Shown: positions 44,286 to 53,300 of the stretch, piece by piece
Layout: the number at the start of each line of letters is the position of its first letter
How positions within the stretch are numbered: the first letter of the stretch is position 1
Assembly: GCF_042684505.1 (NCBI RefSeq)
Contig: NZ_JBHULT010000005.1
Location: forward strand, 558,001-622,000
Length of the DNA: 64,000 nt
Direction of reading: 5' to 3'
Origin: Salinimicrobium flavum
GTDB taxonomy: Bacteria; Bacteroidota; Bacteroidia; Flavobacteriales; Flavobacteriaceae
Made by a program: the position numbers and the translations under genes
The notes under the pieces: generated by a model
What the model was told of the DNA's origin: nothing
The model's database searches: none
The model's input: only the letters and a program-made list of their open reading frames with translations

Positions 44286-45422
44286 TTATCGGTCAATATC
44301 AGGTACTACAATATCTATGGTCGCCATGGTAGCTACAAGATCTCCTATCTTGCCACCTACAGCGATGTGGTTGAGCAAAGAGAGATTGGAAAGACCCGGA
44401 GATCTGAACTTCACTCTGTACGGGTTTTTGGCCCCGGTGCTTATAACATATACTCCCAGTTCTCCTCTGGCAGTTTCCACCTTCTGGTAAAAATCCCCTT
44501 TCGGAAGTTTGATGACCGCATTGGTAGCCACTTTATGTTCTCCCTCAGGAATATTATCGATCAACTGTTCAATAATCGAAAGTGATTCCCACATTTCCTG
44601 GATCCTCACTTTATAGCGTGCATAAGAATCTCCTTTGGTGTCAAGAGCTTCATTAAAAGTGACCCTTTCCAACGCGCTGTAAGGGTGATATTTTCTAACA
44701 TCACAGGAGTAGCCTGAGGCGCGGGCAACAGGCCCCGAGGCACCAAAGTTGATTGCGTCTTCTTTTGAAAGGATACCGACTCCCTGAGTCCTTTTTTGAA
44801 AGATGATATTATTGGTTAGCAGCTGGTCGTATTCCGGAAGTTTGGTTTTGAAATGAGTTACAAATTCCTTTACCCTTTTGACGAAGTTAGGGTGAATGTC
44901 GTGCATTAGTCCGCCGGGAATATTGTAGTTCATGGTAAGCCGGGCACCACAGGTCTCTTCAAAAATGTCATTTAACAACTCCCTGTCCCTAAACCCGTAA
45001 AAATAACTTGAGAGAGCACCTACGTCCATTCCCATAACTCCCCACCAAAGGGTGTGGGAGGCAATACGGGTAAGCTCTCCAAGCAGGGTCCTTATCACTT
45101 TCACACGATCTGGAACTTCCAGTTCCAGGGCATTTTCTACGAGAAGGCATACAGCTTCGTTATTGATATGTGAGGAAAGATAATCCATCCTGTCAGTAAG
45201 GTGAACGATCTGCTGGTAGCTGTTGCTCTCACACATTTTTTCTATAGAACGGTGAATGTATCCCAGGTCAGGGTCTACTTTTTTAATGATCTCCCCATCA
45301 ATTGTCAGCAAAAGTCTCAAAACACCGTGCGTGGCAGGGTGCTGAGGCCCCATGTTTATAAAATACTCTTCAGATTTGAAGTTTGACTTAACTGTGGTTG
45401 TATTTAAAGTAGCTGTTTCCAT
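44286..45422 (-). CDS. nuoD: complex I subunit D (49-kDa type)
   Basis: A 378-residue quinone-site subunit related to the large subunit of NiFe hydrogenases. The quinone-binding His lies in NMGPQHPATHGVLRLLL. DPDLGYIHRSIEKMCE, DRMDYLSSHINNEAVCL and the C-terminal motif GDLVATMATIDIVVPDIDR are conserved. It is separate from nuoC, unlike the NuoCD fusion of E. coli or Bacteroides. It starts 6 bases after the nuoC stop. Confidence 0.95.
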   Translation of the reverse strand: METATLNTTTVKSNFKSEEYFINMGPQHPATHGVLRLLLTIDGEIIKKVDPDLGYIHRSIEKMCESNSYQQIVHLTDRMDYLSSHINNEAVCLLVENALELEVPDRVKVIRTLLGELTRIASHTLWWGVMGMDVGALSSYFYGFRDRELLNDIFEETCGARLTMNYNIPGGLMHDIHPNFVKRVKEFVTHFKTKLPEYDQLLTNNIIFQKRTQGVGILSKEDAINFGASGPVARASGYSCDVRKYHPYSALERVTFNEALDTKGDSYARYKVRIQEMWESLSIIEQLIDNIPEGEHKVATNAVIKLPKGDFYQKVETARGELGVYVISTGAKNPYRVKFRSPGLSNLSLLNHIAVGGKIGDLVATMATIDIVVPDIDR

Positions 45423-45428
45423 TTGTTA

Positions 45429-45905
45429 TTATTTAACCACCATATTGATCTCATCCACGTAATCTTTCCGAAGGGGAAATCCTTCCCAGTCCTCGGTCAA
45501 AAAGAGCCTTTTAAGGTTGGGATGGTTCCTGAATTTTATTCCGAAGAAATCGTATACCTCCCGCTCATGAAAATTTGCGGTGGCCCAGATATCCTGAACA
45601 GAGTCCAGAACAGGGTTTTCACGATCTGGCGTCTGCACCTTCACCACCAGGATATGGCGGTGCCGGGTAGATTCCAGGTGATACACCACTCCCAGTTCCT
45701 TACCGTAATCAACTCCCGTGAGGCAGAAGAGATAATCAAATGCCATTGTTGGATTGTTCTTTAGGTGAAGCATGAGTTCATGCAGGTGTTCAGGTTCAAT
45801 GGTTACGTTAAGGAACTGCGATCCCTCCTCTGAAAATTGAGGTTGGGGATACTCAGGCTCAGGAAACCAGCTTTCAATTGTTTTTTGTAGTGTCTCGTTT
45901 GTCAT
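45429..45905 (-). CDS. nuoC: complex I subunit C (30-kDa type)
   Basis: A 158-residue hydrophilic subunit with the family segments FLFCLTGVDYGKELGVVYHLES and ATANFHEREVYDFFGIKFRNHPNLKRLFLTEDWEGFPLRKDY. It supports the NuoB-NuoD quinone module. It is rather short at the N-terminus compared with enterobacterial NuoC, as usual in this phylum. It is 12 bases after nuoB and 6 before nuoD. Confidence 0.94.
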   Translation of the reverse strand: MTNETLQKTIESWFPEPEYPQPQFSEEGSQFLNVTIEPEHLHELMLHLKNNPTMAFDYLFCLTGVDYGKELGVVYHLESTRHRHILVVKVQTPDRENPVLDSVQDIWATANFHEREVYDFFGIKFRNHPNLKRLFLTEDWEGFPLRKDYVDEINMVVK

Positions 45906-45917
45906 GGCTTCCTGTTT

Positions 45918-46493
45918 TTATAAACCTTCATCAAAACCTTCAATGGGGTTCTTCTTTTGAAGTCTGCTCTCTGTCATGATCTTCTTCTGAAGCATGATCA
46001 TTCCTTCAAGTAATGCCTCCGGTCTGGGTGGACATCCGGGAACATACACGTCAACGGGGATCACGTGATCTGCTCCTTTTACTACCGAATAGGAGTTGTA
46101 AAAGAAAGGACCTCCCGAAATCGCACAGGCTCCCATAGCAATTACATACTTAGGCTCGGCCATCTGGTCGTAAAGACGACGAAGTACAGGCGCCATTTTT
46201 GTAGTGATTGTTCCCGCGATAATGATAAGATCGGCTTGCCTGGGGGATGGCCGCGCTACCTCAAAACCAAAGCGGGAATAATCATGACGGGCAGCTCCTG
46301 TCTGCATCATCTCAATTGCACAACAACTGGTACCAAAATATAAAGACCATAAAGAGTTGGCACGGCCCCAGTTGATGATAGTATCAAGGGAGGTAACTAC
46401 TATGTTGGCACCATTTCCTGCCGGAATTACTTTTCCGGGAAAATCTTCTGGTATCTTTCCTGCCTCTGCAGGTACTTTATTTTCTATTCCCAT
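45918..46493 (-). CDS. nuoB: complex I subunit B (cluster N2)
   Basis: A 191-residue subunit holding the terminal [4Fe-4S] cluster N2. Ligands are the adjacent Cys pair in FGTSCCAIEMMQ, the Cys of AMGACAISGGPF and that of VPGCPPRPEALLEG. The quinone-loop GAARHDYSRFGFEVARPSPRQADL is normal. I placed the start at ATG 46493 (MGIENKV), which overlaps nuoA by 10 bases. An upstream in-frame ATG at 46514 would add seven residues and enlarge the overlap to 31 bases. Confidence 0.93.
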   Translation of the reverse strand: MGIENKVPAEAGKIPEDFPGKVIPAGNGANIVVTSLDTIINWGRANSLWSLYFGTSCCAIEMMQTGAARHDYSRFGFEVARPSPRQADLIIIAGTITTKMAPVLRRLYDQMAEPKYVIAMGACAISGGPFFYNSYSVVKGADHVIPVDVYVPGCPPRPEALLEGMIMLQKKIMTESRLQKKNPIEGFDEGL

Positions 46494-46834
46494 TTTAATG
46501 CTCCTTTTTTCCATGCATACCCAAGTCCTAATCCCAGGATCGCAAGGAAGATGATGATCTCAGCCAGCGCAACCGTTCCGAGGTCGCCAAAAACCACAGC
46601 CCATGGCACAAGAAAGGCTACCTCCACATCAAAAATGAGGAACAGGATGGCAAAGAGGTAATACCCGACTTTGAACTGAACCCAGGTGGGGCCTATGGTG
46701 GTCATACCACTTTCGTAAGGCTCCCTTTTCTGAAGGTTATCTGACTTTGGTGAGATTAAATTCGATAGAAAATTGGCGCCGGCAACTAAAACTATTCCGG
46801 CAAGAAAAAAGACTATGATTGCTTCTGAACCCAT
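46484..46834 (-). CDS. nuoA: complex I subunit A
   Basis: A 116-residue three-helix subunit. KREPYESGMTTIGPTWVQFKVGYYLFAILFLIFDVEVAFLVPWAV is the family hallmark, including the loop with the E-S-G and FDVE acidic residues. It is the first nuo gene. korB ends 75 bases upstream on the same strand, with an inverted repeat but no T-run between them, so read-through from korAB is likely. Confidence 0.95.
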   Translation of the reverse strand: MGSEAIIVFFLAGIVLVAGANFLSNLISPKSDNLQKREPYESGMTTIGPTWVQFKVGYYLFAILFLIFDVEVAFLVPWAVVFGDLGTVALAEIIIFLAILGLGLGYAWKKGALKWE

Positions 46835-46879
46835 ATTTTCCAGGCTTTATTTGTTAATAAAATTAACAGTTTTTGAGCA

Positions 46880-46908
46880 GGCAGGAACTGATCGAGATCA
46901 GTTCTGCC
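46880..46908 (-). other. inverted repeat between korB and nuoA
   Basis: GGCAG(g)AACTGAT and ATCAGTTCTGCC form a 12-base-pair stem with one bulged base and a CGAG loop. No T-run follows on the minus strand, so it is unlikely to be a full terminator. It could protect or define the 5' end of a processed nuo transcript, or attenuate. Confidence 0.65.
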
Positions 46909-46909
46909 G

Positions 46910-47923
46910 TTATTTTACCTGATAAGTTTCCCCGGAAAAGAAGAGATCATTGGTCACCTTGAACTCAGATCTTGATTTGATCTGTTCGGTAAGTGCATTT
47001 TCTCTTTCTTCAAGAGTAACATCATCAAAACTTCTAATAATTCCGGTCACTAAGGGATATTCAAGGCGAACCAGCATCTGGTGCATTGTGGGATCCTTTT
47101 CTTTGGCGTCATGAATGAGAATATCTTCTTCGGTAATTCCATTTTCGCCTATGGTCACTACTTCCAGTTTCACTCCCTTCAGAACAAGACCTTTATTTCG
47201 CTCTTTTCCGAAGATCATTGGCTTACCATGTACTACAAAAAGCTGTTTGTCTTCACGAACAGATTTGTCTGTATATTTTACATAACAGCCATCATTGAAG
47301 ATCACACAGTTCTGCAGTACCTCTACCAAAGATGTACCCTTGAATTTCTGGGCTTCAATAAAGATATCGGTCATCTCTTTGGGAGCATTACCACCTATTC
47401 TGGCAAAAAAGCGGGCTTGCGCACCGAGTGCCAGTTCCCCGGGAGAGAAGGGTGGTTGTGTATTACCAAAAGGTGAGGATTTGGTTTTTTGACCCACCAG
47501 CGAAGTTGGTGAAAATTGTCCCTTTGTTAATCCGTAGATCTCGTTGTTGAAAAGGATGATGTTGAGGTCAATATTTCTTCTCAGCACATGAATAAAGTGG
47601 TTCCCCCCAATAGCCATACTATCGCCGTCACCGGTGATCACCCATACACTTAGGTCTGGATTGGCCAGTTTCACTCCGGAAGCAATGGCAGGAGCCCTAC
47701 CATGTATCCCGTGCATACCATAAGTTCCCATGTAGTAAGGAAACCGGGAAGAACACCCTATTCCTGAAATAAATACCACATCTTCCTTTTTCACGTTCAT
47801 TTCGGGAAGTGCCTTTTGTACAGACCGTAAAATAACGTAGTCATCACAACCGGGACACCATCTTACTTCCTGGTCATTACCAAAATCTTTGTACGTGTAC
47901 TTTTGTTGAGTTGTTGCTTCCAT
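46910..47923 (-). CDS. korB: 2-oxoacid:ferredoxin oxidoreductase, beta subunit
   Basis: A 337-residue thiamine-diphosphate and iron-sulfur subunit. WCPGCDDYVI and GIGCSSRFPYYM carry cluster Cys residues, with a further Cys near NCVIFNDGC. The ThDP/Mg motif is TGDGDSMAIGGNHFIHVLRRN with FNNEIYGLTKGQFSPTS. Together with KorA it resembles the two-subunit, oxygen-tolerant KorAB of Mycobacterium tuberculosis, so 2-oxoglutarate is the likely substrate, though pyruvate or branched 2-oxoacids cannot be excluded from sequence. It lies 2 bases after korA and 75 before nuoA. Confidence 0.9.
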   Translation of the reverse strand: MEATTQQKYTYKDFGNDQEVRWCPGCDDYVILRSVQKALPEMNVKKEDVVFISGIGCSSRFPYYMGTYGMHGIHGRAPAIASGVKLANPDLSVWVITGDGDSMAIGGNHFIHVLRRNIDLNIILFNNEIYGLTKGQFSPTSLVGQKTKSSPFGNTQPPFSPGELALGAQARFFARIGGNAPKEMTDIFIEAQKFKGTSLVEVLQNCVIFNDGCYVKYTDKSVREDKQLFVVHGKPMIFGKERNKGLVLKGVKLEVVTIGENGITEEDILIHDAKEKDPTMHQMLVRLEYPLVTGIIRSFDDVTLEERENALTEQIKSRSEFKVTNDLFFSGETYQVK

Positions 47924-47925
47924 AA

Positions 47926-49779
47926 TTATTTTACCAGTTGTTTGAATTTTTCGATCAATTCAGAATTTGCGAAGGGCAAGCCCTGAATTTTATTGTACTG
48001 CAGGAATTCGATGTTGAAATTCATTCGCAGAATGTTCACGAACTGGCCGTTATTGAGTTCGCAAACCAGGATCTTTTTAAATCTTTTGAAAACCTCTTCT
48101 GTATTCTTTGGAAGGGGATTGATGTAATTGAAGTGGGCCAGTCCAATATTTTTATGTCCTTCGCGGTTCATTTGTTTTACTGCAGAATAAAGTGAACCGT
48201 AGGTTCCTCCCCAACCAACGATCAACAGATCGCCTTCTTCTGCGAATTTTGGAGCCAGTTCAGGAATATAGTTCTGCACGCGCTTCACCTTTTCTGCACG
48301 GGTAAAGGTCATGATCTCATGGTTCTCGGGTACATGCGAAACATCTCCCGTGATCCTGTCTTTTTCCAGACCGCCTACACGATGTTCAAGTCCCGGGGTA
48401 CCCGGTAAGGCCCAATTCCTTGCCAGGGTATTTTCGTCACGATTGTAAGGATGCCAGTCTTCCCCTCCCTCTTTTACGATATGGTTCTTAATTTCAGGAA
48501 GCTCATCTACTGTAGTGATCTTCCAGGGCGCGGAACCATTTGCGATATAGCCGTCTGTCAACAAGACTACAGGGGTCATATGTTCTAAAGCAAGTTTTGA
48601 GGCCTGGTAAGCATAGTTAAAGCAGTTGGCAGGGGTACTGGCTGCGATCACGATCACAGGGCTTTCCCCATTACGGCCATACATAGCCTGCATAAGGTCA
48701 GATTGCTCGGTTTTTGTGGGTAATCCTGTAGAAGGTCCCCCTCGTTGAACATTCACCACTACCAGTGGTAATTCAATCATCATGGCTAGTCCTAAAGCCT
48801 CTCCTTTTAAAGCGAGCCCCGGTCCTGATGTTGTGGTGATAGCAAGATCTCCGGCAAAGGAGGCACCAATGGCCGAACTAATTCCGGCGATCTCATCCTC
48901 GGCCTGGAAAGCCTTGACCCCGAAGTGTTTGTGTTTTACCAGTTCATGCAGTATATCTGTAGCGGGAGTAATAGGGTAGGAGCCGAGAAAAAGTTCGCGC
49001 CCCGATTTTTCAGCAGCAGCAAGGAATCCCCAGGCGGTAGCCGTGTTCCCCATGATGATCCTGTAAGTTCCTCCTGCCATTTTTGCGGGAGAAATACTAT
49101 AGGAGTTGGGGATCAATTCAATGGTTTCGGCATAAAAATATCCGGCATTCAAAACCCGGGTATTTGCTTCTATGAGTTCGGGTTTATTTTTAAATTTCTT
49201 GTTGAAGAAATCAATGGTATGTTCAGGAGAGCGGTCATACAACCAATACACCATCCCCAGGGCGAACATGTTCTTGCTGCGGGTGATACTTTTATTGTCA
49301 AGTCCTTCTATATCTTTCAGGGCTTCCTTTGTAAGGGAAGACATGCCTACCTCAATGATGCGGTAATTTTCAAGGCTGCCGTCATGTAGAGGATTGGTGG
49401 TGTACTGTGCCTTCTCAAGATTTTTCTTGGTAAATGAATCAACATCCACGATAATGGTCTGCCCCGGTTTGACCGCGTAAAGGTTGGTCTTAAGTCCGGC
49501 TGGATTCATGGCAACCAGGAGGTCCACGCTGTCACCGGGTGTTGAGATCTCTACACTTCCTATATGCACCTGGAATCCCGACACCCCGTAAAGGCTGCCT
49601 TGAGGAGCACGTATTTCCGAGGGGTAGTTCGGGAAGGTTGCCACGTCATTTCCAAACATGGCAGAGGTATCAGAAAACTGAGTTCCCGTTAGCTGCATCC
49701 CGTCACCCGAGTCGCCCACAAAGCGAATTACAACTGCATCAAGGGCTTCGGCCTGAGGATTGATTTTTTCAGTGATCAT
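47926..49779 (-). CDS. korA: 2-oxoacid:ferredoxin oxidoreductase, fused gamma-alpha subunit
   Basis: A 617-residue fusion. Residues about 15-200 are the gamma domain (VIRFVGDSGDGMQLTGTQF, FPNYPSEIRAPQGSLYGVSGFQVHIGS). Residues about 235-617 are the alpha pyrimidine-binding domain, with SYPITPATDILHEL, FQAEDEIAGISSAIGASFAG, TTSGPGLALKGEALG and RGGPSTGLPTKTEQSDLMQAMYGRNGESP. The last segment is very like KorA of actinobacteria and aerobic Bacteroidota. With KorB it decarboxylates a 2-oxoacid to acyl-CoA and reduces ferredoxin. It heads the korAB-nuo run, and its promoter region has a Crp/Fnr-like dyad shared in form with the divergent ferredoxin promoter. Confidence 0.92.
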   Translation of the reverse strand: MITEKINPQAEALDAVVIRFVGDSGDGMQLTGTQFSDTSAMFGNDVATFPNYPSEIRAPQGSLYGVSGFQVHIGSVEISTPGDSVDLLVAMNPAGLKTNLYAVKPGQTIIVDVDSFTKKNLEKAQYTTNPLHDGSLENYRIIEVGMSSLTKEALKDIEGLDNKSITRSKNMFALGMVYWLYDRSPEHTIDFFNKKFKNKPELIEANTRVLNAGYFYAETIELIPNSYSISPAKMAGGTYRIIMGNTATAWGFLAAAEKSGRELFLGSYPITPATDILHELVKHKHFGVKAFQAEDEIAGISSAIGASFAGDLAITTTSGPGLALKGEALGLAMMIELPLVVVNVQRGGPSTGLPTKTEQSDLMQAMYGRNGESPVIVIAASTPANCFNYAYQASKLALEHMTPVVLLTDGYIANGSAPWKITTVDELPEIKNHIVKEGGEDWHPYNRDENTLARNWALPGTPGLEHRVGGLEKDRITGDVSHVPENHEIMTFTRAEKVKRVQNYIPELAPKFAEEGDLLIVGWGGTYGSLYSAVKQMNREGHKNIGLAHFNYINPLPKNTEEVFKRFKKILVCELNNGQFVNILRMNFNIEFLQYNKIQGLPFANSELIEKFKQLVK

Positions 49780-49833
49780 ATTTTATCTTTTTAAGACTAT
49801 CAGTTTCAAACCGACAGTAATTGGATCTTGTGG

Positions 49834-49879
49834 TAAATGTAAAAGGACCTTGAGGTATTAAATATGATGCAGGTCATGT
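49834..49879 (-). promoter_or_regulatory. korA promoter with Crp/Fnr-type operator
   Basis: Minus strand: ACATGA-CCTGCA-TCATAT (49879-49862), then 20 bases, then TACATTTA (49841-49834), a -7 box with one mismatch to TAnnTTTG. The TGA-N6-TCA core has the spacing of Crp/Fnr-family sites. Its centre lies 29.5 bases from the -7 box, about -43 from the expected start, near the class II activator position. Confidence 0.65.
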
Positions 49880-49924
49880 AGAATTCAAAATCAGCTTATT
49901 AAGAATAATTCTTCATAAAATAAA

Positions 49925-49970
49925 ACATGATTACCGTCATATCGAAGCAGATAGAGGTGCAATACTTTTA
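49925..49970 (+). promoter_or_regulatory. ferredoxin-nifJ promoter with Crp/Fnr-type operator
   Basis: Plus strand: ACATGA-TTACCG-TCATAT (49925-49942), then 20 bases, then TACTTTTA (49963-49970). All 12 operator arm bases and the distance to the -7 box equal those of the divergent korA promoter. A perfect 13-base palindrome AAGAATAATTCTT (49901-49913) lies between the two operators. Confidence 0.65.
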
Positions 49971-50006
49971 ATAAAAAATTTTAGTAATAATTTAAATTAT
50001 AAGGTT

Positions 50007-50357
50007 ATGGCTCTTTTTATAACAGATGAGTGTATCAATTGCGACGCATGTATTTCGGAATGTCCGAACAATGCGATCTACGAACCAGATCAGGAGTGGT
50101 CATATTCAGATGAAACCAAATTAAGTGGTACAGTGACTACCCCAAGAGGAAAAGAAGTGGATGCAGACTCAGAAAATGAACCACTTTCTGATGAATTCTA
50201 TTTCATAGTTGCTGATAAGTGTACTGAATGTAAAGGCTTCCACGACGAACCTCAGTGTGTAAATGTCTGCCCTGTAGACTGTATACATCCAAATGAGGAC
50301 TACCTGGAAACTGAAGAAGAACTACTTGAGAAAAAGGTATGGCTTCACGGTGCATAA
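50007..50357 (+). CDS. two-cluster [4Fe-4S] ferredoxin, Allochromatium-type
   Basis: A 116-residue ferredoxin. The first cluster motif is CINCDACISECP near the N-terminus. The second is CTECKGFHDEPQCVNVCPVDC, with the six-to-eight-residue insertion and C-terminal helical tail (TEEELLEKKVWLHG) of the Allochromatium vinosum/YfhL group, whose clusters have unusually low potentials. An acidic insertion of about 35 residues (EPDQEWSYSDETKL onward) separates the clusters. It lies 29 bases ahead of the pyruvate:ferredoxin oxidoreductase gene and is the obvious electron carrier for it, for KorAB and perhaps for complex I. Confidence 0.9.
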   Translation: MALFITDECINCDACISECPNNAIYEPDQEWSYSDETKLSGTVTTPRGKEVDADSENEPLSDEFYFIVADKCTECKGFHDEPQCVNVCPVDCIHPNEDYLETEEELLEKKVWLHGA

Positions 50358-50386
50358 AATGTAAACAATTCAAAATGTAAATTAAA

Positions 50387-53300
50387 ATGGCAGAGAAATT
50401 CCCTAAACTCATTTGTGACGCCAATGAAGCTGTGGCTAAGGTGGCGCATAAAACAAATGAGGTGTGTGCTATTTATCCTATAACGCCTGCGTCTCCCATG
50501 GGAGAACATGTGGATGTCTATAGTTCAAAAGGCAAAAAAAATATCTGGAACAATATTCCCAGGATCGTAGAAATGCAAAGTGAAGGCGGGGCGGCAGGTG
50601 CCGTACATGGTTCGTTGCAGGCCGGTGCCCTTACCACCACTTTCACGGCCTCCCAGGGCTTGTTACTTATGATCCCCAATATGTATAAAATTGCGGGGGA
50701 GTTGTTGCCCAATGTGATCCATGTGGCGGCCCGTACAATCGCAACCCACGCTCTTTCCATTTTTGGAGATCATTCAGATGTGATGGCCGCAAGACAAACA
50801 GGATTTTCCATGCTTTTTGGAGGATCAGTGCAGGAGGCAATGGATTTTGCACTTATCTCGCAGGTGGCGACCCTGAGGTCAAGAGTACCTTTCATGAACA
50901 TCTTTGACGGCTTCAGGACCTCTCATGAGATCTCTAAAATTGATGCTATCCCCGATGATATTATCAAAGCGATGATGCCCGAAGATAAGATCATGGAGCA
51001 CAAGAAGCGGTCTCTGGACCCCGACAGTCCTGTAATTCGCGGAACTTCTCAAAACCCCGATGTTTTCTTCCAGGCACGGGAAGCGGCAAACCTTCATTAT
51101 GAAAAGGTACCACAAATAGTGCAGGAGGTGATGGATGAATTCTATGAGCACACAGGCCGCAAGTACAATCTGTTTGATTATGAAGGACATCCTGAAGCCG
51201 AACGTGTGATAGTGATAATGGGATCTGGGGAAGGAGCCGTAAGAGAAACGGTGGATACTCTTTTAAATTCCGAAGAAAAAGTGGGTGTTCTTATCGTGCG
51301 CTTGTATCGTCCTTTCTCTGTAGAGGACTTTATAAATATGGTGCCAAAAACAGTAAAAAAGATCGCTGTTCTTGACAGGACCAAGGAACCGGGAAGCACC
51401 GGAGAGCCTCTGTACCTGGATGTGATCACCAGCTTTGCTGAAAGTGATCGTGACATGCCTCAGATCATAGGTGGACGTTACGGACTTTCTTCCAAAGAAT
51501 TCAATCCGGCCATGGTCAAGGGTATTTTTGACGAAATGTTGAAACCACAGCCAAAGAACCATTTTACCATAGGTATCAATGATGACGTGAGTTTCAAAAG
51601 TTTGCTCTACAATCCGGTTTTCAAGACCAGGAAAACCACTTTCAACTGCATGTTCTACGGACTGGGATCTGATGGTACGGTTGGAGCGAACAAGAACTCT
51701 ATCAAGATAATTGGGGAAACCACAGATAATTATGTACAGGGGTATTTTGTATACGACTCCAAAAAAGCCGGTTCTCAAACCATTTCCCACCTAAGGTTCG
51801 GGCCACAGCCCATTTATTCAAGTTACCTTATTAATACAGCCGATTTTATTGCTTGCCACCAATTCAATTTCATAGAGAAATATGACATCCTGAAAAAGAT
51901 CAAAAAAGGAGGAACTTTCCTTCTGAATTCACCTTTTTCAAATGAGGAGGTATGGGATATGCTGCCTCAGAAAATGCAGGAAGAGATCGTGGAAAATGAA
52001 CTTTCTTTCTACGTGGTTGATGCCACCAAAGTGGCTCAGGATGCTAACCTTGGTAAGAGGACCAACACTGTGCTCCAAACCTGTTTCTTTGCCATTTCGG
52101 GAGTACTACCTAAAGAAGAAGCCATTCAGAAGATCAAGGATGCTATTGTAAAATCCTATTCCCACAAAGGAGAAAGGATCGTGCAAATGAACTTCAACGC
52201 CGTTGATCAATCCCTAGCGAACCTTCAGAAGGTGGATTATCCAAAACAGATCACCAGTAGCCGCAGACTCAAACCTATGATGACCGGGGATGCAGATCCA
52301 TTCGTAAAAGAGGTATTAGGAAAGATACTTGCCGGCGAAGGAGATGAGCTTCCGGTTAGCGCATTTCCAATAGACGGAACGTTCCCCACAGGAACCACCC
52401 AATATGAAAAACGCGGAATAGCCGATTTCATCCCCGTATGGGAAGACAAAGATCTTTGTACCCAATGTAACAAATGTGTTGCCATCTGTCCGCATGCTGC
52501 TATCAGGGCAAAAGTAGTTCCTACAGAAGACCTTGCCGGTGCACCGGGAGATTTCAAGGCTGTACCTGCCAAAGGACGTCCTTTTACAGGAACAGATTCC
52601 TATATCCTGCAGATCTCACCTGAAGATTGTACCGGTTGTGACCTTTGCGTAGCTGTATGCCCTGCTGAAAGCAAGACCATTGAAAATTTCAAAGCGATCA
52701 ATATGCGGTCAAAACTGGAAGTTGCAGAGACCGAAGTCAAAAACTGGGATTACTTTACTCAACTTCCCTATTATGATCGTACAGAGCTGCAGATCACTAA
52801 TGTCAAAGGTTCTCAGTTCCTTGAACCCTTGTTTGAGTTCTCGGGTGCATGTTCGGGTTGTGGGGAAACCCCCTATATCAAGATGCTTACCCAACTATAT
52901 GGAGACAGCATTTTAATAGCTAACGCTACCGGATGTTCTTCCATTTACGGAGGAAACCTACCTACCACTCCTTATAAGAAAAATGAATTCGGAAGAGGAC
53001 CTGCATGGGCAAACTCTCTCTTCGAAGACAACGCCGAATTTGGTTTGGGTATGAAACTGGCACTTTCCAAAAAACAGGAAATCGCAGTAGATCTTTTAAA
53101 ACAGGTGGAACCCCTGGTAGGTTCAGAAATTGTAAATGCTATTCTGAACAATCCGGAAGAAAATGAGGCTCAAAAGAAAGAGAAACATGCGCAGATCGAT
53201 GAGCTCAAAAAGATCCTTTCAACCATTGATAATCCTGAGGCCGTAAAATTGAACCAGTTGACAGAGTACCTGCGCAAAAAAGCAGTCTGGATACTTGGAG

